Shown here: positions 6,959 through 13,417 of the stretch, one piece after another
How positions within the stretch are numbered: the first letter of the stretch is position 1
How the letters are laid out: each line of letters opens with the position of its first letter
From: Moraxellaceae bacterium
Lineage (GTDB): Bacteria > Pseudomonadota > Gammaproteobacteria > Pseudomonadales > Moraxellaceae
Length of the DNA stretch: 14,340 bases
NCBI GenBank assembly: GCA_014378805.1
Contig: JACMMY010000070.1
Span: forward strand, 1 to 14,340
Reading direction: 5' to 3'
Translations under genes and position numbers: made by a program
The notes under the pieces: generated by a model
Told to the model about the DNA's origin: nothing
Seen by the model: only the letters and a program-made list of their open reading frames with translations
The model's database searches: none

Positions 6959-7714
6959 CTAAGAACGACTCAGACTATAGCCCAATCCACGATGAGTCTG
7001 AATCGGATCAATCGGGTGGATCATGCGCAATTTTTGCCGTAATGTTTTGATATGACTATCAATTGTACGCTCCAAACTATGGTCTGGATGCTCCCAAGCC
7101 GCTTGCATTAGCTGTCCGCGACTCCATACCCGCTCAGGTTGTTTTAGTAAAACTTCAAGCAATCTCAGCTCGTAACGAGTTAGATTGAGTGTCTTATCAT
7201 AGTAAGTTACATGAAACGTTAATAAATTAAACCGCCATTCACCCCAGGCAATGAGATGTTTCGCCTCACTAGGCTTCTCCGTAATTTCAGATTTACTCGT
7301 CACAATACTTTGCAACGTATCTTGCAAATGAACTCGCCGCCAAATCACTTTAATTCTGGAAATAATTTCACGTGGACTAAAGGGTTTAGCACAATAATCA
7401 TCCGCACCAATTTCTAAACCGATGATGCGTTCGATCTCTTCGCTACGCGCAGTTAAAAACAGTAGTGGCGTCGTCCATTGTTGACGAATAGCGCGACATA
7501 AATCAAAGCCATCCATATCTGGCAAACCCACATCGAGAATAATAAAGTCGTGCGGCATTATCGCTAGCCGCTCTAAGGCCTGAGCCGCTAACGTCACCCA
7601 ATGCACTTTCCATCCTTCACGCTCTAATGCGTAAATCAATGGCTCCGCGATTGCAGGATCATCTTCCACCAGCAAAATCTGTTTGCTGGGAATCGTATTG
7701 ACGGCATCGGTCAT
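6959..7714 (-). CDS. creB: Response regulator CreB (OmpR family)
   Basis: 251 residues. The receiver domain has the acidic pair in VEDD (17-19), the phosphorylated Asp61 in ILDVGLPDMDG, Thr in FLTARSE and the conserved Lys in CAKPFSPREI. A rather long linker (about 125-155) precedes an OmpR-type winged helix with LNLTRYELRLLEVLL, the recognition-helix region LERTIDSHIKTLRQKLR and the wing HRGLGY. It is phosphorylated by CreC and binds DNA at TTCAC repeats in known systems. First gene of creB-creC-creD; no creA is seen nearby. The frame opens at TTG 7729, but ATG 7714 is the first good start and gives MTDAVNTIPSKQILLVEDD, normal for the family. No clear ribosome-binding site precedes it. Confidence 0.93.
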   Translation of the reverse strand: MTDAVNTIPSKQILLVEDDPAIAEPLIYALEREGWKVHWVTLAAQALERLAIMPHDFIILDVGLPDMDGFDLCRAIRQQWTTPLLFLTARSEEIERIIGLEIGADDYCAKPFSPREIISRIKVIWRRVHLQDTLQSIVTSKSEITEKPSEAKHLIAWGEWRFNLLTFHVTYYDKTLNLTRYELRLLEVLLKQPERVWSRGQLMQAAWEHPDHSLERTIDSHIKTLRQKLRMIHPIDPIQTHRGLGYSLSRS

Positions 7715-7746
7715 TGTGAAAAAGGGCAATTGAATGAAGTCACTCT

Positions 7747-7775
7747 ATTATTGGAATGATTGCTCAACATGTCCA
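7747..7775 (-). promoter_or_regulatory. Sigma70-like promoter of creBCD
   Basis: On the minus strand TGGACA (7775-7770, 5/6) is followed after exactly 17 bases by AATAAT (7752-7747, 5/6). A start site near 7740 would leave a leader of about 26 bases to the creB ATG at 7714. The -35 hexamer is inside the palindrome CCAGC-AA-GCTGG (7773-7784). Twenty-one bases further upstream lies TTCAC (7800-7796, minus strand), a single CreB half-site with a poor partner (CACAC at 7811-7807). Confidence 0.6.
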
Positions 7776-7793
7776 GCAAGCTGGATGTTTTTT
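7767..7793 (+). other. Terminator-like hairpin overlapping the creB promoter
   Basis: Read on the plus strand, ACAT-gt-CCAGC, the loop AA, then GCTGG-ATGT and six T (7788-7793) look like an intrinsic terminator. No plus-strand gene ends here. On the minus strand the same palindrome covers the creB -35 box, so it may be an operator, or it may stop antisense transcription leaving creB. Structure is seen; role is unknown. Confidence 0.45.
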
Positions 7794-7852
7794 ATGTGAA
7801 GTGTTTGTGTGGTGGATGCGAAATCTACCGTGATAATTTTAGGTTAAGTAAA

Positions 7853-7876
7853 GTAGGCTGGCGGCTTGCCCCCAGC
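7853..7876. repeat. REP-like palindromic element (candidate)
   Basis: GTAGGCTGGCGGCTTG followed by CCCCCAGC folds as GCTGG/CCAGC plus GG/CC around the loop CTTG, with a single C-C mismatch. Short GC-rich hairpins with a GTAGG lead, in otherwise AT-rich intergenic DNA, are typical of dispersed extragenic palindromes. A second GGTAGGATGGGCTG sequence occurs at 8313-8326. Only a genome-wide count would confirm a repeat family. Confidence 0.35.
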
Positions 7877-7886
7877 ACCACAATCT

Positions 7887-7900
7887 ATTTTAATTAAAAT
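7887..7900. other. Perfect 14-bp AT palindrome
   Basis: ATTTTAATTAAAAT is self-complementary over 14 bases and lies between the GC hairpin at 7853-7876 and the end of the Tsi6-like gene. It is simple in composition, so chance is a real possibility. With no gene in 7776-7948, it could be a binding site or part of a decayed promoter. Confidence 0.3.
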
Positions 7901-7948
7901 CTGGGACAAGACGGTATGAAATTCACACTATGCTTACTACAAGTCTTT

Positions 7949-8245
7949 TTATAACAATTCCTGCATCTCTGGCTTTAGCCCCTTTGCCATCCTAACTGCA
8001 ATGTAGTGAGCCTTCATAAGAGCATTCGCAAACTATGGGTCGGAATCATCAAACTCTCGAACTGCATATACACCAACAACTATTTTGGATAAACGAGTAC
8101 GGTCAGTCTCTTCGCTAATCAGTACTGCCTTAAGATAAGCAAGTTGCTTTTCAATAGAATCGAACATGCCCACTGTAGGATAAATCTCCTTACGTTCCAG
8201 ACAAAGCTTTAAAGCCTCATCTACAAAATCTACAAATTGCTTCAT
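7949..8245 (-). pseudogene. Tsi6-family immunity protein, orphan, interrupted by an in-frame amber codon
   Basis: From ATG 8245 (AAAGG about 8 bases upstream) the frame runs 70 codons to TAG at 8035-8033. It then continues in the same frame for 27 codons to TAA at 7951-7949. Joined, the 98-residue product matches the Tsi6 pattern throughout: FVDFVDEALKLCLERKEIYP, IEKQLAYLKAVL, DRTRL, VGVYAVREFDDSDP-[stop]-FANALMKAHYIAVRMAKGLK. Pseudomonas Tsi6 has DPEL at the interrupted point, so one GAG-to-TAG change explains it. Tsi6 is the cytoplasmic immunity partner of the type VI effector Tse6, an NAD(P)+ glycohydrolase. No effector, VgrG or Eag chaperone gene is in the window, so this is an orphan, as is common for genes kept as protection against neighbours. 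The truncated 70-residue form lacks the last helix. Sequence error or readthrough are alternatives. Identification is from recall of the family, without alignment. Confidence 0.72.
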
Positions 8246-8288
8246 GTAACAACCTTTATGAAAGAGAATTTCACTGGTAGAAACACCT

Positions 8289-8331
8289 GAGTTCGGCCGC
8301 TTAGTAAAAATTGGTAGGATGGGCTGAACTC
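8289..8331. repeat. Long inverted repeat between the GFA and Tsi6-like genes
   Basis: GAGTTCGGCC (8289-8298) pairs with GGCTGAACTC (8322-8331) over 10 bp with one G-U pair. The 23-base loop contains GGTAGGATG. The right arm abuts the stop codon of the GFA gene. There is no proper T tract on either side, so it is a poor terminator. It may be a REP-like element or a small mobile palindrome. Confidence 0.35.
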
Positions 8332-8332
8332 T

Positions 8333-8731
8333 TTATTTCACCCCTTCATCATACTTTGGCAAATCATCATTAATTTCTAACCAACTACATTTTGATGCCG
8401 TGAACGCATGAAAAGCCAGCTTTACATTTAACGGCTCATCCAATAAACCTGCACGAATACGCATGACATTTGGCAATGAATCACGATTGCTATAAATAGG
8501 CGAACCGCATTGACGACAAAAGAAACGTTTTTTGCCCGGTGAAGACTCATATTCGGTTAATAAATCCTCGCCGCTTTTCAACTGAAAATCAGAAATCGCG
8601 ACTGGAGTATTGGTCGCAAAAGCGCCGCCCTGTGCTTTACGACATTGTGAGCAATGACAAATTTGAATAGGTGCAAGTTCTGCATTGATTGAAAATTTCA
8701 CGCCACCGCAAAGACAACTACCTGTATACAT
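8333..8731 (-). CDS. GFA-family zinc-binding protein (DUF636/Mss4-like fold)
   Basis: 132 residues with the full zinc-ligand set of the GFA family: Cys6-L-Cys8 (GSCLCGGVKF), Cys25-His-Cys27-x-x-Cys30 (CHCSQCRKAQGGAF) and Cys72-x-x-Cys75 (FCRQCGSPIYS). The family is named for glutathione-dependent formaldehyde-activating enzyme from Paracoccus, but whether that protein is an enzyme or a glutathione-binding carrier is disputed, and most members have no known function. No formaldehyde dehydrogenase gene is nearby to support that role. The ATG at 8731 follows an AGAAGAA sequence about 6 bases away. It lies 93 bases downstream of serC on the same strand and might be co-transcribed. Confidence 0.88.
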   Translation of the reverse strand: MYTGSCLCGGVKFSINAELAPIQICHCSQCRKAQGGAFATNTPVAISDFQLKSGEDLLTEYESSPGKKRFFCRQCGSPIYSNRDSLPNVMRIRAGLLDEPLNVKLAFHAFTASKCSWLEINDDLPKYDEGVK

Positions 8732-8777
8732 AGAATTCTTCTTTTATCTATTATTATTAAAATGACAGCTTACAGAA

Positions 8778-8804
8778 TCGTTGCCTAATATCTTTAAGCA
8801 ACGA
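8778..8804 (-). other. Hairpin between serC and the GFA gene
   Basis: TCGTTGC (8778-8784) and GCAACGA (8798-8804) form a 7-bp stem with a 13-base loop, 20 bases after serC ends. No T run follows on the minus strand, so it is not a standard intrinsic terminator. It could be an RNA-stability hairpin at the serC 3' end or a weak attenuator before the GFA gene. Confidence 0.3.
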
Positions 8805-8824
8805 CTCCATTAGCCTTTTACAAA

Positions 8825-9901
8825 TCAACCATTACGCTTCGCAAAGTCTTGCATAAACGCAACCAACGCGTGAACCCCTTCAAGGGGTACAGCGTTATAT
8901 AAACTTGCACGCATACCACCGACCGAACGATGGCCAGCCAAGTTCAGCAAACCTGCCGCTGTGCTTTCTGCCAAAAATGCTTTTTCAAGCGAAGCATCTG
9001 CAAGTGTAAATGGCACGTTCATTTTCGAACGATTTTCTACTTTAATTGGGTTCGCGTAAAAGCCACTTTGATCAATATAACCATAAAGCGTCGCGGCTTT
9101 TTCTTGATTGATTTTTTGAATTGCAGTCAAACCACCCTGCTCGATCAACCATTCGAATACCAAACCTGCCAAATACCAACCAAACGTCGCTGGCGTGTTC
9201 ACCATTGAACCGTGTTTCGCTTGCTGAGAATAATCCAGCAGACTTGGTGTAATCGACTGCGCATGCCCAAGCAGATCATCACGCACGATAACGAGCGTTA
9301 AACCAGCTGGACCAATGTTCTTTTGCGCGCCAGCGTAGATCAAACCAAACTTAGAAACATCCAGCGGCTCAGACAAAATCGCAGAGGACAAATCCGCAAC
9401 CAACGGCGCATCGACTTCAGGAACAAAGTCATACTGCAATCCGCCGATGGTTTCATTAGGCGTGTAATGCACATAGGCCGCGCCCTTAGTCAACTGCCAA
9501 TCACTTTGCGCAGGAACACTCAGGTAATGATCCGCTTTGCTTGACGCAGCAACATTCACATTGCCATAACGGCGTGCTTCCTGAATCGCTTTTTCCGACC
9601 AAATACCCGTATCGATATAATCGGCAGTTTGACCTGCGCCCAGTAAATTCAGCGGAACCGCAGAAAACTGCAATGTTGCGCCGCCTTGTACAAACAAGAC
9701 TTTGTAGTTCGATGGAATATTTAATAAAGTCCGTAAATCCGCTTCAGCTTTCTCTGCTACGCCGACATAATCATCGCTGCGATGACTCATTTCCATGATC
9801 GACATGCCTGTCTCATGCCAGTTTGGCAATTCAGCTTGAGCACGATTGAGAACGGCTGTTGGAAGCGCAGCAGGACCAGCACAGAAATTAAAAGCACGCA
9901 T
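8825..9901 (-). CDS. serC: Phosphoserine aminotransferase
   Basis: 358 residues, the standard length. A class V PLP-dependent aminotransferase that makes 3-phosphoserine from 3-phosphohydroxypyruvate and glutamate; it also serves the 4-phosphohydroxythreonine step of pyridoxal phosphate synthesis. Start FNFCAGPAALP, then MEMSHRS, the phosphate-binding turn VQGGATLQFSAVP (71-83), VADLSSAILS (Asp170), and the PLP lysine Lys194 in YAGAQKNIGPAG. The C-terminal RSVGGMRASLYNAV supplies the substrate-binding Arg. Cytoplasmic homodimer in known members. The ATG at 9901 has TAGGA about 10 bases upstream, and MRAFNF is the conserved start. It is divergent from mutS across 239 bases. The usual enterobacterial neighbours gyrA and aroA are not seen. 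Confidence 0.97.
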   Translation of the reverse strand: MRAFNFCAGPAALPTAVLNRAQAELPNWHETGMSIMEMSHRSDDYVGVAEKAEADLRTLLNIPSNYKVLFVQGGATLQFSAVPLNLLGAGQTADYIDTGIWSEKAIQEARRYGNVNVAASSKADHYLSVPAQSDWQLTKGAAYVHYTPNETIGGLQYDFVPEVDAPLVADLSSAILSEPLDVSKFGLIYAGAQKNIGPAGLTLVIVRDDLLGHAQSITPSLLDYSQQAKHGSMVNTPATFGWYLAGLVFEWLIEQGGLTAIQKINQEKAATLYGYIDQSGFYANPIKVENRSKMNVPFTLADASLEKAFLAESTAAGLLNLAGHRSVGGMRASLYNAVPLEGVHALVAFMQDFAKRNG

Positions 9902-10066
9902 GAAAGAATGTCCTAGCGATGAAAAAATAAAATAGAAGTGAAGCTAAAATCTAGTCGCATATTTAAACATATTTTTAAGCGGTTTGATGATGCTGTTGAA
10001 CCTGATCAGCATAATTCTCTTCATTTTCACATGAATTCAATCCATTCATCCCTCGTAAACAACATC

Positions 10067-10096
10067 AAAAAACCTAACTCAGCGCGTGAGGTTTTT
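10067..10096. terminator. Free-standing bidirectional terminator-like hairpin upstream of mutS
   Basis: AAAAACCT (10068-10075) pairs with AGGTTTTT (10089-10096), with a further CA/TG pair around GCGCG inside. A T run follows on the plus strand and, by symmetry, on the minus strand. It lies in the divergent region between serC and mutS, where no annotated gene ends. It is 45 bases before the mutS ATG and just before a TATCAT -10-like box (10100-10105, 5/6) with no good -35. It may insulate mutS, or end a small transcript from 9902-10066. Confidence 0.5.
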
Positions 10097-10140
10097 CGGT
10101 ATCATACGTGCGACTTTTACCGAAGAAACTAATTATTCTC

Positions 10141-12846
10141 ATGTTCGAACAAACAACTCACTCAGATCAAACTCACGCTGATATTGCGTCACATACGCCG
10201 ATGATGCAGCAATATTTAACGATGAAACGTGAATATCCGCATGCGCTGTTATTTTATCGGATGGGTGATTTTTACGAGTTGTTTTTTCAAGATGCACATC
10301 GTGCAGCAAAACTACTTGGCATTACGCTAACACATCGCGGCAAATCAGGCGGCGAGCCGATTCCAATGGCAGGTGTTCCTTATCACGCCGCTGAAGGTTA
10401 TTTAGCAAGATTGGTCAAAGCAGGCGAAACAGTTGCAATTTGCGAACAAGTGGGTGAAGTCACTGGGAAAGCACCTGTCGAACGCAAAGTCGTTCGTGTT
10501 CTCACCGCTGGCACACTGACCGACGAAGCACTGATGCCAAGTCATCGTGCAGTGCGAATGGCGGCACTGTGTATGCAGAAAAATCGCGTAGGTATTGCTG
10601 TTCTTGAACTTGCTTCTGGCGCATTGACCGTTCAAGAAATTGGATTTGATTCTGCACGTTTGACGATTGAATTGGCACGTATTTCACCAGCCGAATTATT
10701 AATTGATGAAAATCTCATTCAACAAGAAAAAATGACTCTGGATGATGTCAAACAACTTTGTGGCGGCACATCAAACAATACGAATACCGCGATTACACGT
10801 CGACCAAACGTCGATTTCGATCTAAAAAATGCCAATGAGACGCTTTGTCGTCAATTTAATGTCAGCACCTTATCGGGTTTTGGCATTGACCATTTACCGC
10901 TAGCGCAAGCTGCCGCTGCCGCGCTCCTCCACTATGCGCGCGAAACCCAGCAAAGTAATTTGCCGCACATTCAGCATCTGCGTCTCGAATCAATGGATTC
11001 GTTCATTGCGCTTGATCCTGTGACGCGGCGTAACTTAGAAATCATTGACCCACTGTTTGAACACGGTACGTCACTGCTTGCACTCGTTGATGATTGTCAA
11101 ACTGCGATGGGCAGTCGTTTATTAGCTCGAGCGCTGATGCAGCCATTACGCGACACTCAAGTTTTGGATGCGCGCCTTGATGCGATCGCACGTTTAAAAA
11201 ATGGTTTTCACGACGATCCTATTCGTATCGCGCTGAAAAATATTGGTGATGTGGAACGTGTGCTGGGACGTATTGCGTTAGGTACCGCGCGCCCACGCGA
11301 TCTCGTACAACTTCGCCAGACTTGCGGACAACTCCCATTACTCCACCATGCGCTAAAACCAGCATTGCATGGCAAAGGCTGGGAACAACTGGAAGATAAA
11401 AGCCTACTCGATGACTTAATTCATCAACTTGGGCAATTTAATGAGGTGTATACCTTATTAACACAAGCTATCAACGAGTTGCCGCCAGTACTATTACGTG
11501 AAGGTGGTGTCATTGCTGATGGTTTCGATGCTGAACTCGATGAACTCCGTCAAATTCGTGACCACGCCAGTCAATATCTGCTGGATATGGAAATTCGTGA
11601 ACGCGCCGCAACAGGCATTAATACACTGAAAATTGGCTACAACCGTGTCAGTGGTTACTACATTGAATTGACCCGCGCTCAAGCAGAATCTGCGCCAGCA
11701 CATTTTATCCGCAGACAAACGCTCAAAAATGCCGAACGCTACATCACACCTGAATTGAAAACGTTTGAAGACAAAGTACTGTCGAGTGATTCACGTGCAT
11801 TAATGCGTGAAAAAATATTATTTGAACAACTACTTGATCAGCTCAGACAAGAACTTGCTCCATTGCAAATGATGAGTGCTGCACTCGCCGATTTCGATGT
11901 ATTGGCTAATTGGGCGAATCAGGCGCGGTTACGCAATTGGTCGCGTCCTACTTTTACCGCAGAATCTTTGATTGATATCGAAGGTGGCCGCCATCCTGTT
12001 GTTGAAGCCGTCAGCCGTGCGCCATTTACACCGAATGATGTCTTCATGAATCGGAATAATCGCCTGATCTTGATTACTGGCCCGAATATGGGCGGTAAAT
12101 CCACCTATATGCGCCAAACTGCATTGATCACATTACTCGCCTATTCAGGTAGTTACGTGCCTGCTAGCAAAGCCATATTAGGCCCTGTCGATCGAATTTT
12201 TACGCGGATTGGTTCTGCAGATGACTTATCCACTGGCAAATCGACCTTTATGGTGGAAATGACCGAGACTGCACAAATCCTGCATCATGCGACGAGTCAA
12301 TCTTTAGTCTTAATGGATGAAGTGGGTCGCGGAACCAGTACCTATGATGGTTTATCGCTCGCATGGGCATGTGTTCTGGATTTAGCAAAGCGTATTAACT
12401 GTCTATGTCTATTTGCCACACATTACTTTGAATTGACTGAACTTGGCGTACAAGCTGGCATTGAAAATCGCCATGTTGCGGCACGTGAAATTAATGGTGA
12501 ATTAATCTTACTTCATCAAGTACAAGACGGCGCAGCCAGTAAAAGTCACGGTTTACAAGTCGCCAAACTTGCTGGAATTCCAGCATCCGTGATTAAAGAA
12601 GCCCGCGCGCGTTTACGTGCACTTGAACGACAACAAGCCGTTCATCTGGGGCAAAATGATCTATTTGATGACCTTTTCAGCCAAGAACAGCCATCGACAA
12701 TGCATGATGCAAATCAATTTGAAAGTGCAAACGAGAATTCAACCCTCTTTGACGAAATCGACGGCTTAAATGTCGATGATCTGAGTCCTAAGCAAGCACT
12801 TGATATTCTATATAAGCTAAAGGAATTGGTATCGAGCGGTAAATAG
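10141..12846 (+). CDS. mutS: DNA mismatch repair protein MutS
   Basis: 901 residues, somewhat longer than E. coli MutS. The mismatch-binding Phe44-Tyr-Glu46 is in FYRMGDFYELFF. The connector, core lever and clamp domains follow. The ATPase has Walker A GPNMGGKST (647-655), the loop STFMVEM, Walker B LVLMDEVGRGTSTYDG (722-737) with Asp726-Glu727, and the FATH signature (His761). After the ATPase, QNDLF (838-842) fits the sliding-clamp-binding consensus, and the C-terminal LSPKQALDILYKLKELV matches the tetramerisation helix region. It recognises mismatches as a dimer and recruits MutL. The frame extends upstream to a GTG at 10108, but those 11 codons have no ribosome-binding site and are unlike MutS N-termini. 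ATG 10141 gives a normal start before HTPMMQQYL. It is followed by fdxA. Confidence 0.98.
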   Translation: MFEQTTHSDQTHADIASHTPMMQQYLTMKREYPHALLFYRMGDFYELFFQDAHRAAKLLGITLTHRGKSGGEPIPMAGVPYHAAEGYLARLVKAGETVAICEQVGEVTGKAPVERKVVRVLTAGTLTDEALMPSHRAVRMAALCMQKNRVGIAVLELASGALTVQEIGFDSARLTIELARISPAELLIDENLIQQEKMTLDDVKQLCGGTSNNTNTAITRRPNVDFDLKNANETLCRQFNVSTLSGFGIDHLPLAQAAAAALLHYARETQQSNLPHIQHLRLESMDSFIALDPVTRRNLEIIDPLFEHGTSLLALVDDCQTAMGSRLLARALMQPLRDTQVLDARLDAIARLKNGFHDDPIRIALKNIGDVERVLGRIALGTARPRDLVQLRQTCGQLPLLHHALKPALHGKGWEQLEDKSLLDDLIHQLGQFNEVYTLLTQAINELPPVLLREGGVIADGFDAELDELRQIRDHASQYLLDMEIRERAATGINTLKIGYNRVSGYYIELTRAQAESAPAHFIRRQTLKNAERYITPELKTFEDKVLSSDSRALMREKILFEQLLDQLRQELAPLQMMSAALADFDVLANWANQARLRNWSRPTFTAESLIDIEGGRHPVVEAVSRAPFTPNDVFMNRNNRLILITGPNMGGKSTYMRQTALITLLAYSGSYVPASKAILGPVDRIFTRIGSADDLSTGKSTFMVEMTETAQILHHATSQSLVLMDEVGRGTSTYDGLSLAWACVLDLAKRINCLCLFATHYFELTELGVQAGIENRHVAAREINGELILLHQVQDGAASKSHGLQVAKLAGIPASVIKEARARLRALERQQAVHLGQNDLFDDLFSQEQPSTMHDANQFESANENSTLFDEIDGLNVDDLSPKQALDILYKLKELVSSGK

Positions 12847-12874
12847 ATTAAACTATGCGACATTCGATTCACCC

Positions 12875-12901
12875 ACAGTTTCTTAGCCTTTGGCAAACTG
12901 T
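12875..12901 (+). other. Hairpin between mutS and fdxA
   Basis: ACAGTTT (12875-12881), a 4-base bulge, GCC, the loop TTT, GGC and AAACTGT (12895-12901) make a 10-bp stem on one side. It is followed by A/T-rich sequence with a short T run only at 12917-12922, so termination would be weak. It might be an mRNA processing or stability element between mutS and fdxA. Confidence 0.3.
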
Positions 12902-12943
12902 TAAACCATATTTTAGATTTTTGACTTTAGGTAGCCAGCCGCC

Positions 12944-13267
12944 ATGACCTTTGTTGTCACCGAAAACTGTATTAAATGTAAATACCAAGACTGCGTTGAA
13001 GTGTGTCCTGTAGATTGCTTCTACGAAGGTCCAAACTTTTTGGTCATCAATCCAGATGAATGTATCGACTGTGCACTCTGCGAACCAGAATGCCCTGCCA
13101 ATGCGATCTTCTCTGAAGATGAGCTACCAAAAGGTCAGGAAAAATTCCTTGCGCTTAATATTGAGTTATCAGCAGTTTGGCCAAACATCACCGTCATTGG
13201 TGAACGTCCAGCTGATGCGGCTGAATGGGATGGCAAGCCAAACAAATTGGCGCTGCTTGAACGCTAA
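12944..13267 (+). CDS. fdxA: 7Fe ferredoxin FdxA ([3Fe-4S][4Fe-4S])
   Basis: 107 residues, the length of the Azotobacter FdI-type 7Fe ferredoxins. Cluster-binding Cys are all present: Cys9, Cys17 and Cys50 for the 3Fe cluster (Cys12 is also present), and Cys21, Cys40, Cys43 and Cys46 for the 4Fe cluster. The motifs are NCIKCKYQDCVEVCPVDCF and DECIDCALCEPECP. The extended C-terminal tail (LALNIELSAVWPNITVIGE) is typical of the type. A small soluble electron carrier linked to oxidative-stress responses in Pseudomonas and relatives; its redox partner is not visible here. The ATG follows AGGTAGCC by about 6 bases. It sits 97 bases after mutS, an adjacency known from Acinetobacter and Pseudomonas, and ends in a strong terminator. 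Confidence 0.96.
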   Translation: MTFVVTENCIKCKYQDCVEVCPVDCFYEGPNFLVINPDECIDCALCEPECPANAIFSEDELPKGQEKFLALNIELSAVWPNITVIGERPADAAEWDGKPNKLALLER

Positions 13268-13287
13268 TTTGATCTGAATATCAGATA

Positions 13288-13326
13288 CAAAAAACCGACT
13301 CCTAGCAAATAAGAGTCGGTTTTTTT
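13288..13326 (+). terminator. Intrinsic terminator of fdxA
   Basis: ACCGACTC (13294-13301) and GAGTCGGT (13313-13320), flanked by A and T runs that lengthen the stem, enclose the loop CTAGCAAATAA. A T tract runs to 13326. It begins 20 bases after the fdxA stop codon. Confidence 0.95.
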
Positions 13327-13362
13327 ATGACTGCTTGAATTGTCCGTCTTTTCATTTAAATC

Positions 13363-13384
13363 TGCTAGTATTTAGCATGCTAAA
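13363..13384 (+). promoter_or_regulatory. Extended -10 promoter with operator-like palindrome before the SPFH gene
   Basis: TGC-TAGTAT (13363-13371) fits an extended -10 element (TG-N then a 4/6 hexamer). A weak TTGTCC lies at 13340-13345, 20 bases upstream of the hexamer. The perfect palindrome TTTAGCATGCTAAA (13371-13384) begins at the last base of the -10 box and would cover the transcription start, the classical place for a repressor operator. The regulator is unknown. Confidence 0.35.
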
Positions 13385-13417
13385 AAAATACATACAAACA
13401 TAAAGGACTCACAAAAC

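Noticed and set aside
396..8035. Stop-codon recoding in this genome, suggested by in-frame TAA and TAG inside two otherwise continuous genes
   Set aside because: Intact genes in the window end at TAG (LprI-like gene, mutS) and TAA (ychF, creB, creC, creD, fdxA) exactly where their families end. The two lesions also use different stop codons. Ordinary nonsense mutation or sequence error is simpler.
9938..10132. Plus-strand 64-codon frame in the serC-mutS gap as a leader peptide gene
   Set aside because: It starts with GTG without a ribosome-binding site, has an unremarkable composition and reads through the terminator-like hairpin, so it is probably chance.
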